Source of the DNA: Amaricoccus macauensis_A
Lineage (GTDB): Bacteria; Pseudomonadota; Alphaproteobacteria; Rhodobacterales; Rhodobacteraceae
Length of the DNA: 64,000 nucleotides
Assembly: GCF_049800915.1 (NCBI RefSeq)
Contig: NZ_JBNAFY010000002.1
Coordinates: forward strand, 496,001 to 560,000
Reading direction: 5' to 3'
The notes under the pieces are model-generated. The model saw nothing but the letters and a program-made list of their open reading frames with translations. It was not told the origin of the DNA and ran no database searches. The translations under genes and the position numbers were made by a program. This document shows positions 8,926 through 17,073 of the stretch, in pieces (position 1 is the first letter of the stretch; each line of letters starts with the position of its first letter).

Positions 8926-10410
8926 ATGATGGACGGCAGCGTGTTCGAACTGAAGGACGAGGGACAGCTCCGCGAGCGGGAGGCCGTTCTGCGCGAGCGA
9001 CTGCTGGATGCGCAGTTCGATCTCGCCGAATCCCGGAAGGAATCGATCCTCGTTCTGCTGAACGGGCCCGACGGGGCGGGCAAGGGCCAGGTGCTCAACC
9101 GGCTTCACGGCTGGCTCGATCCGCGTGCGATCAAGACCATGGCCTACGATATCGAGACCAAGGAAGAGTATCGCGGTCCGGGTGGTTGGCGCTACTGGCG
9201 CGATCTCCCCGCCTACGGGCATGTGGGGATCGTGCTGGGCTCGTGGTATCATTACCTGCTGCATCGCAGGGCCACGAAGCTCATCAACAAGAGCGAGTTC
9301 CAGGAGCGGCTCGACATCGTCAACAGGATCGAGACGATGCTGGCGGCCGAGCGCGTGCGGATCGTGAAGATCTGGCTCACGCTTTCCGCGGGACAGGCCG
9401 AGAAGCGGGTGAAGAAGAACCATGGCGGGCCGGGAACGCTGAAGAACCCGCTGTTGCGCGAATGGCGGAGCATCGACACCAAGGGCGAGCGCAAACGGCT
9501 CGTGGAGGCCGCCCAGGAGATCGTCGCCTCGACCGGGCCGGAAGCCCCGCAGTGGCACCAGGTTCCGGCGGAATGGCCGATGGCGCGGGATCTTGCCGTC
9601 GGTGAGATCGTGCTTGATGCGATGCAACAGGCGCTCGCCGCCAAGCCACCGCGCAAGGCTCCGAAGCCTTCCGCCCGACCGCGCCGGGTGAGCAAGGGGC
9701 CCTCCGCGCTCAAGGCGCTGGACCTGGGGTTGAGTCTCGAGAAGAGCGACTACCGCAAGCGGCTGGCGGAGGCCCAGAAGGAGCTCTACGCGCTCACGCG
9801 GTCGAAGAAATTCTCCAAACGGGCGCTGGTCTGCGTGTTCGAGGGCAATGATGCTGCCGGAAAGGGCGGCGCGATCAAGCGGATGCGCGCGGCACTCGAT
9901 CCGGTGCACAGCGAGGTCTATCCCATCGCCGCACCCAGCGAGGAGGACCTCGCGCATCCCTATCTCTGGCGTTTCTGGAAGCGCATCCCGCACCGCGGAG
10001 ACGTCGCGATCTTTGATCGGAGTTGGTATGGGCGCGTGCTTGTCGAGCGGGTGGAGGGATTTGCCGCGCCGGCGGACTGGCGTCGGGCCTATGAGGAGAT
10101 CAACGATTTCGAGGCATTGCTCTCCGGCGGGGGGTATATCGTCCACAAGTTCTGGCTCTCGATCGATCAGGACGAGCAGCTTCGACGGTTCGAGGAGCGC
10201 AAGGAGGTGCCGCACAAGCGCTTCAAGATCACTGACGAAGATTGGCGCAACCGGGAGAAATGGCCGGCCTACGAGGTGGCAATCGATGACATGGTGGCGC
10301 TGACATCCACGCCGAGCGCGCCCTGGACGCTCGTCGAGGCCAATGACAAGCGCTATGCGAGAGTGAAGGTCATCGAAACGCTGGTGGATCGTCTGAAATC
10401 AGAACTGTGA
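8926..10410 (+). CDS. pap: Polyphosphate:AMP phosphotransferase (tandem PPK2 domains)
   Basis: Class II PPK2-family kinase with two fused domains, expected to phosphorylate AMP to ADP with polyphosphate. The N-terminal half has a Walker A-like LNGPDGAGKGQVLNRL and the C-terminal half FEGNDAAGKGGAIKRM; each is followed by PPK2 segments such as GSWYHYLLHRR and FDRSWYGRVLVERVEG. In characterised two-domain enzymes the C-terminal domain is the active one, and it is intact here. An upstream ATG at 8890 is in frame, but the ATG at 8926 follows GGAGG (8911-8915) at about 10 bp and is preferred, giving 494 residues. It lies downstream of pyrD on the same strand; a shared transcript is possible. Confidence 0.88.
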   Translation: MMDGSVFELKDEGQLREREAVLRERLLDAQFDLAESRKESILVLLNGPDGAGKGQVLNRLHGWLDPRAIKTMAYDIETKEEYRGPGGWRYWRDLPAYGHVGIVLGSWYHYLLHRRATKLINKSEFQERLDIVNRIETMLAAERVRIVKIWLTLSAGQAEKRVKKNHGGPGTLKNPLLREWRSIDTKGERKRLVEAAQEIVASTGPEAPQWHQVPAEWPMARDLAVGEIVLDAMQQALAAKPPRKAPKPSARPRRVSKGPSALKALDLGLSLEKSDYRKRLAEAQKELYALTRSKKFSKRALVCVFEGNDAAGKGGAIKRMRAALDPVHSEVYPIAAPSEEDLAHPYLWRFWKRIPHRGDVAIFDRSWYGRVLVERVEGFAAPADWRRAYEEINDFEALLSGGGYIVHKFWLSIDQDEQLRRFEERKEVPHKRFKITDEDWRNREKWPAYEVAIDDMVALTSTPSAPWTLVEANDKRYARVKVIETLVDRLKSEL

Positions 10411-10420
10411 GAGTGCAGGC

Positions 10421-10438
10421 GCGGCCCGTTCGGGCCGC
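10421..10438 (+). terminator. Hairpin after polyphosphate:AMP phosphotransferase
   Basis: Perfect 7-bp stem GCGGCCC / GGGCCGC with a GTTC tetraloop, 10 bp after the stop. There is no clear T tract, so it is terminator-like rather than canonical. It lies between convergent genes. Confidence 0.55.
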
Positions 10439-10462
10439 TCGCCGCTCGGCCACGCACTGCCG

Positions 10463-10479
10463 TTAACCAATCGTTTAAC
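10463..10479. promoter_or_regulatory. CtrA-like TTAACC...TTTAAC motif
   Basis: TTAACCAATCGTTTAAC resembles the alphaproteobacterial CtrA box (TTAA-N7-TTAA) but with one extra base between half-sites. It lies between the convergent ends of the phosphotransferase and the sensor kinase, so it is not an obvious promoter site. Confidence 0.3.
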
Positions 10480-10538
10480 ATTGCCTTGCGTGCGGTGATG
10501 CTTGCGCGCCATATGTTCTTGTTTTGTTCGATGATCGC

Positions 10539-11906
10539 TCAGGTGGGGAAATGCAGGCAAGCGCACAGGCCCGGGGCGTTGTCGGAAAGCTCAAGCCTCG
10601 CTCCGTGCATCCGGGCTACTGCCGCCACGAGTGCGAGGCCCAGGCCAGAGCCGGGTTCGCCTCTGCTGGGGTCGAGCCGGACGAACCGTTCGATGGCGCG
10701 GGCGCGGTCGGCCTCGGGGATGCCGGGGCCTGTGTCCGCGATGCAGAGCGTGGCGCCGCTAGGCGAGTGGCTGATGGAGAGTGTGATCGCGCTGCCCTCG
10801 GGAGCGTGACGCATGGCGTTCTCGATGAGGTTCGAGGCCGCCTGGGCGAGGAGTTGGGGATGACCGCGGATAACTGGAGCATCGGATGCCTTGATCTCAA
10901 GCCTGAGGCCGCTTTCCTCGGCCGCGGCCTGGTAGAGATCGCCGAGATCGCGGACCAGCAGGGAAAGGTCCACCTCTTCGAACTGTTCGATGCCGAGCCC
11001 CGCTTCGATGCGGGTTATGTCGAGAAGTGCCGTGGCGGTCGCGAGCACGCTTTCGGCTTCGGATTGGGCACGGGCGAGCAGGGCCGTGCGTTCGGACTCA
11101 GGAAGATCGGGGGTCTGGGCCGCGCGGATGTGGCGATGGAGCCGGTCCAGCGGACTGCGGAGATCGTGGGCAAGACTGTCGGTGACGGTGCGCAGGTCAC
11201 TCACCAGTGCATCGATCCGCTCGAGCATCGCGTTGAGCGTGCCCGCGAGGCGGTCGAATTCGTCACCGCTGCCGCGTTCGAGGACGCGACGTTTGAGATC
11301 GCCGGCCATGATCGCGCTGGCCGCATCGCCGATCATGCCCACCCGGCGTCGCATCATCCGGACCGAGATCCAGCCGGTGGCGAGCGAAAGAAGGGTCATG
11401 GCGAGCAGGGCCCAGACAAGCGCGCGGGCGAGCAAACGGTCGAATGCGGCCCGTGCGGCGACATCCCGGCCCACCAGCAGGCGTTCATTGCCCGGCAAGC
11501 GGATCGCGAGTGCGGAGATCTCGGTGGGGCCGGTGCGATCGGTACGGATCAGGCTGAGGGTGACCCAGCCGGTATCGGGGGCGATGGTGGGCGGCCAGCT
11601 CGCGAGGTTGCCGGCAATCCGGGCCCCGCGCGCATCCGCAAGCAGGTAGATCGCGTCGCGCGTCTGAGGACGGCTGAGGCGGAGGTCGATGGCGCGGGCG
11701 AGCCCGATGATGCCGGCGCGATTGTAGTCGTCCGCGAGGCCGGCGATCTCGGTTTCCACCACCGCGCGCTGTTCGGCATCGATGACGCCGCCGACACGCC
11801 AGTAGACGAACCCGAGAACGAGGGCCGTGGAGGCCGCGATCATCAGGAACTGGGCGAGGATCAGCCGTGCCGCCGCCGAGCGCCAGAGTGACCCCATCGC
11901 TGTCAT
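10539..11906 (-). CDS. OmpR-type system sensor histidine kinase
   Basis: Inner-membrane sensor kinase of 455 residues. Two membrane segments (about residues 12-37, LILAQFLMIAASTALVLGFV, and about 165-185, ALVWALLAMTLLSLATGWIS) flank a periplasmic sensor region of roughly 125 residues. A HAMP linker, a HisKA dimerisation helix with the phosphorylated histidine in SLAHDLRSPLDRL, and an HATPase domain with the N-box ASNLIENAMRHAPEG and DTGPGIP follow. The start ATG overlaps the response regulator stop (ATGA). The ligand is unknown. Position downstream of a periplasmic DegP-type protease suggests, but does not prove, envelope-stress sensing. Confidence 0.92.
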   Translation of the reverse strand: MTAMGSLWRSAAARLILAQFLMIAASTALVLGFVYWRVGGVIDAEQRAVVETEIAGLADDYNRAGIIGLARAIDLRLSRPQTRDAIYLLADARGARIAGNLASWPPTIAPDTGWVTLSLIRTDRTGPTEISALAIRLPGNERLLVGRDVAARAAFDRLLARALVWALLAMTLLSLATGWISVRMMRRRVGMIGDAASAIMAGDLKRRVLERGSGDEFDRLAGTLNAMLERIDALVSDLRTVTDSLAHDLRSPLDRLHRHIRAAQTPDLPESERTALLARAQSEAESVLATATALLDITRIEAGLGIEQFEEVDLSLLVRDLGDLYQAAAEESGLRLEIKASDAPVIRGHPQLLAQAASNLIENAMRHAPEGSAITLSISHSPSGATLCIADTGPGIPEADRARAIERFVRLDPSRGEPGSGLGLALVAAVARMHGARLELSDNAPGLCACLHFPT

Positions 11907-12589
11907 GGCTGGTCCGTCATGGTATAGCCGCTCCCACGCACCGTGCGGATGAGCTGGGGCTCGCCTTCGAGGTCGATCTTTCGGCGCAGGCGGCTGATAT
12001 GAACGTCGATCACATTGGTCTTGGGATCGAACCGGTAGTCCCAAAGACCTTCGAGAAGCATCGTCCGGGTGACGACGCGCCCCTTGCGGCGCATGAGGTA
12101 TTCAAGCATCTGAAATTCGCGCGGCAGAAGATCGATCTGGCGATCGCCACGGTGGGCAGTACGCGAAATGAGGTCGAGTTCGAGGTCGAAACAGCGGAGC
12201 GCGGTTTCCTGGGCCGAAGGTTCCGCGGGGCGGCGCAGGATGGCTTCGAGCCGGGCAGAAAGCTCCTCGAAGGAAAAGGGCTTGACCATGTAGTCATCCG
12301 CGCCGGCGCGCAGCCCCCGCACGCGCTCGTCGATGGCGCTCATGGCCGTGAGCAGGATTGCGGGTGCGCGAATGCCGGCGGCGCGGGCGGATTTCAGGAG
12401 CGAAAGGCCGTCAAGATCGGGGAGCATCCTGTCGAGGATCATGGCGTCGAACCCGCCCTCAAGTGCGTGCATCAGACCCTCACGGCCCGATCCCGTGGCT
12501 TCGACCGCATATCCTGCCTCGCGCAACCCCTTCGCGATATAGTCGCGCGTGTCGCTGTCGTCTTCGACGATGAGGATGCGTCTCGACAA
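11903..12589 (-). CDS. OmpR/PhoB-family response regulator
   Basis: A 228-residue DNA-binding response regulator. The receiver domain (about 1-120) has the acidic pair in LIVEDDSDTRDYI, the phospho-acceptor aspartate in MILDRMLPDLDG and the conserved lysine in DYMVKPFSFEEL. The C-terminal winged helix (about 130-225) includes LPREFQMLEYLMRRKGRVV and NVIDVHISRLRRKID. The start is a TTG at 12589 with GGGAG seven bases upstream. It is the cognate partner of the overlapping histidine kinase. The degP-like gene precedes it, separated by a terminator, and could be a regulon member. Confidence 0.93.
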   Translation of the reverse strand: MSRRILIVEDDSDTRDYIAKGLREAGYAVEATGSGREGLMHALEGGFDAMILDRMLPDLDGLSLLKSARAAGIRAPAILLTAMSAIDERVRGLRAGADDYMVKPFSFEELSARLEAILRRPAEPSAQETALRCFDLELDLISRTAHRGDRQIDLLPREFQMLEYLMRRKGRVVTRTMLLEGLWDYRFDPKTNVIDVHISRLRRKIDLEGEPQLIRTVRGSGYTMTDQP

Positions 12590-12621
12590 CGTCTGTCTCC
12601 CTGCTGGTCTCGGCCCTGGGG

Positions 12622-12653
12622 AAAAATGCGGACGCCCGGTTCGATCCGGGCGC
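12622..12653 (-). terminator. Rho-independent terminator after degP-like gene
   Basis: Read on the minus strand, a CGCCCGG / CCGGGCG stem (arms 12633-12639 and 12646-12652) with a 6-nt loop is followed by a run of five T (12622-12626). It ends the protease transcript before the response regulator gene. Confidence 0.75.
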
Positions 12654-12687
12654 CCATCTGAAGCATTTCAACCTCGGTCCCTCAGGA

Positions 12688-14145
12688 TTATCCCATCCGC
12701 ACGCCGACGAACAAGCGGGTGCCGTCCCGCGAGATCTGGAACAGCGCGGCGCTGGCGTTGAGGTCCTGGAGGGCGGTATCGACATCGCGCGGGGTGCGGA
12801 CGTCGGTGCCGGAGACCTGAAGGATGATGTCGCCGACCCGCAGGCCTGCCTCCGCGGCGAGGCCCTCACCGTCGAGCGATGTGATGACGACACCGTCGAT
12901 GTCGTTGGGCAGGCGGAGTTGTTCGCGCGCCGCCGGGGTGACGGCCGAGAGCGTCGCACCAAGGCGCTCGGATGCCGTGCCCGACTGCTTCTGGTCGGAC
13001 CCGGGGGTGAGGGCGGCGAGTTCTTCACTGTCGAGCCGACCGAGACGGAGGGTGAGCGTCTGTTCCCTTCCGTCACGCAGCACCTCGACTTCCACGTCCT
13101 GGTCCGGCGCGGCGGCCGCGACAAGTTTCGGCAGTTCGCGGCTCGAGGCGACGGGAGCGCCGTTGAAGCCGACGATCACATCGCCGATCCGGAGCGTGTC
13201 TTCGGCTGGGCTGTCGGCGACCACTTCGGCCACCAGCGCGCCGCGCGCTTCGTCGAGGCCGACGGCTTCGGCGATATCGGCCGTGACGCCCTGGATCGAG
13301 ACGCCAAGCCAACCGCGCTCGACCACGCCCGCATCGCGCAGCTGGCCCACCACGTATTCGACCGTGTTGGACGGCACCGCGAACCCCACGCCGACCGAAC
13401 CGCCGTTCGGCGAGTAGATCGCGGAGTTCACGCCGATCACCTCGCCTTCTAGGTTGAGGAGCGGACCACCGGAATTGCCGCGGTTGATGGCGGCGTCCGT
13501 CTGGATGAAATCGACATAGGGGCCGGCATTGATGTCGCGGCTCACGGCGGAAATGATGCCGCGTGTCACCGTGCCGCCAAGGCCGAACGGGTTTCCGACT
13601 GCGATGACGTCCTCTCCGACGCGCATGTCGTCGCTGTCGCCGAGCGACAGGGTGGGCAGATCGTCAGCGTCGATCTTGATCAGGGCCAGGTCAGTTTGGG
13701 GGTCGGTGCCGATGACCTCGGCTTCGAACTCGCTCTCGTCGTGGAAGCGGACCCGGACGTTCGTGGCCTCGTCGACCACATGGTCATTGGTGACGATGTA
13801 GCCGTCGGCCTCGATGACGAAACCGGAGCCGAGCGAGGTGCCTTCGGACCGGGGCACGGGGCTGCCGCGCTCTCCGCTGTTCGGTTGGCCGAACCGGCGG
13901 AAGAACTCTTCGAAGGGAGAGCCGGGGCCGAAGGTCCATTGTTCGGGGGAGATCTGCGCCTCGCGCTCCTGGGTCGCGAGAATCGTCACCACAGCGGGGC
14001 TCGTCTTTTCCACGAGATCCGCCACGAGGCCGGGTTCGGTCTGGGCCGATGCGAGCGGAGCCCAGGCCATCCAGACCCCGGCGGTTGCGGCAGTGATGGC
14101 GGCAGTGAAGGGGGCGGGGCGCGGAAGGATTTCGTGGCGGGTCAT
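12688..14145 (-). CDS. degP: Do/DegP family periplasmic serine endoprotease
   Basis: Periplasmic HtrA-type protease and chaperone, 485 residues. An N-terminal signal peptide ends at about A34 (PLASA|QTEP). The trypsin-like domain carries the triad H122 (TNDHVVD), D152 (QTDLALIK) and S225 (RGNSGGPLLN), with spacing close to E. coli DegP. Two PDZ domains follow (about 270-360 and 390-480). The frame is open to 14196, but the ATG at 14145 has AGGAG 11 bases upstream and begins the signal peptide. The two-component system lies downstream on the same strand after a terminator. Whether it is DegP, DegQ or MucD-like cannot be decided by eye. Confidence 0.92.
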   Translation of the reverse strand: MTRHEILPRPAPFTAAITAATAGVWMAWAPLASAQTEPGLVADLVEKTSPAVVTILATQEREAQISPEQWTFGPGSPFEEFFRRFGQPNSGERGSPVPRSEGTSLGSGFVIEADGYIVTNDHVVDEATNVRVRFHDESEFEAEVIGTDPQTDLALIKIDADDLPTLSLGDSDDMRVGEDVIAVGNPFGLGGTVTRGIISAVSRDINAGPYVDFIQTDAAINRGNSGGPLLNLEGEVIGVNSAIYSPNGGSVGVGFAVPSNTVEYVVGQLRDAGVVERGWLGVSIQGVTADIAEAVGLDEARGALVAEVVADSPAEDTLRIGDVIVGFNGAPVASSRELPKLVAAAAPDQDVEVEVLRDGREQTLTLRLGRLDSEELAALTPGSDQKQSGTASERLGATLSAVTPAAREQLRLPNDIDGVVITSLDGEGLAAEAGLRVGDIILQVSGTDVRTPRDVDTALQDLNASAALFQISRDGTRLFVGVRMG

Positions 14146-14325
14146 GTCTTCGATATCTCCTGCTCTGGAAACACGGGGTGTGGCTTTGCAGGTCACATGG
14201 CGCGCAAATGTGGAGACTTCTTCGCGGGCAGGTTAAAGATCTTTCATGAAACGTGCGTTTCGGCGTCGGCGGCAGGGCAGGAGGCTGGCGCGGCTGACAG
14301 GCGCCGGGGGGAAGAGGGGGATGGA

Positions 14326-14838
14326 ATGAATTCGGAACCGGCAACGCTGCATCTTCTGTGCGGAAAGATCGCGTCGGGAAAATCGACGCTCGCGGCGGAA
14401 CTTGCAGGACGTTCCGGAACCATGCTGATCGCGGAGGATGCCTGGCTGGCCGCGCTTTACGGTGATCAGATGTCAACGGTCGAGGATTTCGTGCGGTGTT
14501 CGGCGGCCCTGCGGACGGTGATGGGACCGCATGTGATCGGGTTGCTCAAAGCGGGCGTTTCAGTGGTGCTCGATTTCCAGGGAAACACCCGTGAGAGCCG
14601 GGCCTGGATGCGCGGGATCTTCGAGGCGGCGGACGCCGCGCACATGCTGCACTATCTCGATGTGCCGGACGAGGTCTGCCTCGCGCGGCTCAGGGCGCGG
14701 AATGCGGGCGGCGATCACCCCTTCGCGGCGACGGAAGCGCAATTTGCGCGGATTACGAAGCATTTCGTTGCCCCGACAGCTGACGAGGGCTTTGACCTGG
14801 TGGTCCATGCTTCGGACGATGGAACACGCTTTGGGTGA
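14326..14838 (+). CDS. Small AAA/zeta-toxin-like P-loop ATP-binding protein
   Basis: A 170-residue P-loop protein. The Walker A motif GKIASGKSTLA lies at residues 13-23, and an arginine-rich segment with CLARLRARNAG near 125 resembles the lid of small kinases. Proteins of this type are annotated as AAA-family ATPases or zeta-toxin-like or chloramphenicol phosphotransferase-like kinases; no antitoxin gene is adjacent, so a toxin role is unlikely. The ATG at 14326 follows a GAAGAGGGGG ribosome-binding site; the open frame further upstream lies antisense to degP. It converges with the EamA gene, with only 5 bp between stops. Confidence 0.8.
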   Translation: MNSEPATLHLLCGKIASGKSTLAAELAGRSGTMLIAEDAWLAALYGDQMSTVEDFVRCSAALRTVMGPHVIGLLKAGVSVVLDFQGNTRESRAWMRGIFEAADAAHMLHYLDVPDEVCLARLRARNAGGDHPFAATEAQFARITKHFVAPTADEGFDLVVHASDDGTRFG

Positions 14839-14843
14839 GAGGT

Positions 14844-15764
14844 TTAAACCACTTCAACGGCCAGGGTCTTGGGTTCGGAACGCCATAGGCTCGAGCTTGC
14901 GATGACCGCGCCGCCGATCACGAGGCAACCGGACCAGATCATCTCGGGCGCAAGTGTGCCGGTGGTGAACATGGCGACAAGAGCCGCTCCGATGAAGGGT
15001 TCGACATAGGAGAAGGCGCCGAGCGCCTGGATATCGCCGTATTTGCAGCCGAAATCCCAGAGATAGATCGCGAGACCCATCGGCAGAATGCCGAGCCCCG
15101 CGATGGCGGCAAGCTCGTTTCTCGAGGGCGTGACCCATTCCTCGAGACCAAGATGCGCGATGAGGCAGAGAAATGCGCCGGCCATGTAGAACACCCCGAG
15201 CGCGGACGAGGGCACATGGGGCAGGCCGCGCGTGGCAACCGAATAGACGCCCCAGAGTGCGGCGGCGAGGCCGATCAGGGCGAGGTAGAAGACCGATCCG
15301 TCACTGCTCTCACCGCTATCGCCGCCGCTTTCGACCAGCATGGCGATCCCGATGAAGCCGAGCCCGGCTCCCAACACGTGCCACCAGCGCAACCGCTCTC
15401 CGGGCAGGAAGGCCGAGCCGATTACGATCATCAGGGGTGTCGTGCCCTGGAGAAGCGCGGCGGGGCCGGGTGGGGCTTTCTGCGTCGCGTAGTAGATCAC
15501 GGCATGATAGCCCACGAGCGAGCCCACCATCAGCAGCCAGACCGGGAGCGGCAGGCGAAACGCCTCGACCGGATCATCTCCGGTGATCAGCCAGAGCACC
15601 GGAGAGAGCAGGGCGGCAAAAGTGAAGGCGAGTGCCACGGTCTGAATGGGCGGGATTGCGGCCGTATAGGTGATGAGCGTGGTTTCGGTCGCCCACAGGG
15701 CGACGCCGAGTGCGCCGAGGAGGGTCGGCAGGAACCGCCCGAGCGGTGGGTATGCAGGCGGCAT
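14844..15764 (-). CDS. EamA/DMT-superfamily transporter
   Basis: Inner-membrane protein of 306 residues with about ten hydrophobic segments in two repeats, typical of drug/metabolite transporters of the EamA type (amino-acid or metabolite exporters). Examples are LPTLLGALGVALWATETTLI near the N-terminus and PFIGAALVAMFTTGTL near the end. A strong GGAGGGAG ribosome-binding site precedes the ATG. It begins 28 bp after the stop of the ornithine/lysine decarboxylase gene and is probably co-transcribed, so export of an amino acid or amine linked to that enzyme is a reasonable inference. Substrate not determinable from sequence. Confidence 0.87.
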   Translation of the reverse strand: MPPAYPPLGRFLPTLLGALGVALWATETTLITYTAAIPPIQTVALAFTFAALLSPVLWLITGDDPVEAFRLPLPVWLLMVGSLVGYHAVIYYATQKAPPGPAALLQGTTPLMIVIGSAFLPGERLRWWHVLGAGLGFIGIAMLVESGGDSGESSDGSVFYLALIGLAAALWGVYSVATRGLPHVPSSALGVFYMAGAFLCLIAHLGLEEWVTPSRNELAAIAGLGILPMGLAIYLWDFGCKYGDIQALGAFSYVEPFIGAALVAMFTTGTLAPEMIWSGCLVIGGAVIASSSLWRSEPKTLAVEVV

Positions 15765-15792
15765 CGGTACGTCTCCCTCCTCTAGACCTGGG

Positions 15793-17043
15793 TTATCCGC
15801 TCAACCGGACGATCTTGTCGGTGCGGAAACCGTTGAAACTCGTGCGCATGGCAAGGCTGTAGGCCCCCATCATGCCCACCTCGATCCAATCTCCTTCGCG
15901 GATGTCGTCCGGCAGGGTGAAAGGGGCTCCCAGCGTATCGTTGGAGTCGCAGGTTGGTCCGAAGACCTTGAAGTCCGCCGGTTTCTTCTCCACGCGCTCG
16001 CCATTTCGAATAAGGCGAACCGGGCGTTTCTCGCCGCTGTGTCCCAGTTCCTGGAGCGTGCCGAAGATCCCGTCATTGAGATGCAGGCAATTGCCCCGGC
16101 GGACCATGACCTGGACGATCAGCGTGCCCGACGTCGCGACGAGCGCGCGGCCGGGTTCGCAGAGAAGCATGTAGCCCGGCGCGAGATCGAGGGTCTGGCG
16201 CCCGTGGATGACATGGCTAAAGTAGGTCTGAAGCGTGGCGATCTTGTCGCCGGGGTAGGGTGCCGGGAAGCCACCGCCCACATTGAGCACGCTGATGGGG
16301 ACGCCTGCCTTGCGGGCAACGGTGCCCGAGATCGACATCGCCTTGCCGAAGGCACCCGGCGAGAGGCATTGCGAGCCGACATGAAAGGAGATACCGGCCT
16401 TCACCCCGCGTTTGTGGATATATTTCAGGATCTTCACCGCCTCATCGGGCGGCGCGCCGAATTTGGTCGAAAGCACGTAGCGGGCATTGCGACCGGGCGT
16501 GTGCAGGCGAACCGCGACAATCAGTTCGTCACTGAGGTCCGCTTCCTCGAGGATCTTGTCGACTTCTTCGATGCAATCGGCGGTGTAGAACCGGACGCCG
16601 TATTCCGTGCTGGCCTTCCGGATGGCCGGACGGGTCTTGGCAGGATTGTTGAAATAAAGGCCCGCAGCCTTGCCGAAAAGACCTTCGATCTGTTCGATCT
16701 CGCCAAGTGAGGCCACGTCGAAATCACGGATGCCTGCATCGAAGAGCGTTTCCAGCACGAAGGGGTGCGAGTTGCACTTTACCGCGTAGAGCGGGCGGCC
16801 GGGAAAACTCAGGAACCGGGCGACTGCTGCACGGATCTCGAACGGGTCGATGCAGAAGACCGGCTCCGTCGGCTGCAGTTCCTCGATGATGTCCTCGATC
16901 GATGCGTAGCTCTCCAGGTCTGCCGCGGATGGAACCGCAGTGCGCTGGGTGTCGGCCGGTTTGCGCGGTTGGGTCGAGAGATCGACCCGGCTGACTGGTG
17001 CATCGGGACAAGCAGGGTCTGGTGCCTTTGCCTGGTGAAGCAT
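15793..17043 (-). CDS. Type III PLP-dependent ornithine/lysine decarboxylase
   Basis: Group IV decarboxylase of 416 residues, expected to decarboxylate ornithine (perhaps lysine) to putrescine (cadaverine). The PLP lysine is in PLYAVKCNS, the glycine-rich phosphate loop is NVGGGFPAPY, and the C-terminal catalytic cysteine is in FGPTCDSNDTL, as in eukaryotic-type ornithine decarboxylases. About 55 residues precede the first conserved segment (EPVFCIDPFEIR), longer than usual; no alternative ATG lies between, and AGGACGG precedes the annotated ATG. It is followed by the EamA transporter and preceded 30 bp upstream by the GGDEF-EAL gene on the same strand. Confidence 0.9.
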   Translation of the reverse strand: MLHQAKAPDPACPDAPVSRVDLSTQPRKPADTQRTAVPSAADLESYASIEDIIEELQPTEPVFCIDPFEIRAAVARFLSFPGRPLYAVKCNSHPFVLETLFDAGIRDFDVASLGEIEQIEGLFGKAAGLYFNNPAKTRPAIRKASTEYGVRFYTADCIEEVDKILEEADLSDELIVAVRLHTPGRNARYVLSTKFGAPPDEAVKILKYIHKRGVKAGISFHVGSQCLSPGAFGKAMSISGTVARKAGVPISVLNVGGGFPAPYPGDKIATLQTYFSHVIHGRQTLDLAPGYMLLCEPGRALVATSGTLIVQVMVRRGNCLHLNDGIFGTLQELGHSGEKRPVRLIRNGERVEKKPADFKVFGPTCDSNDTLGAPFTLPDDIREGDWIEVGMMGAYSLAMRTSFNGFRTDKIVRLSG

Positions 17044-17073
17044 GTATCCGTCCTATTCAAAGGGTATCTGTCG

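Noticed and set aside
7692..9098. Open frame of 468 codons on the minus strand over pyrD
   Set aside because: Arg/Pro-rich with no motif, and it spans two well-supported plus-strand genes.
8779..10215. Open frame of 478 codons on the minus strand over the polyphosphate:AMP phosphotransferase
   Set aside because: Shadow of a tandem PPK2 gene with intact P-loops; no ribosome-binding site or family resemblance.
14326..14838. Zeta-type toxin of a toxin-antitoxin pair
   Set aside because: The P-loop fits, but no small antitoxin gene is adjacent and the next gene is a convergent transporter.
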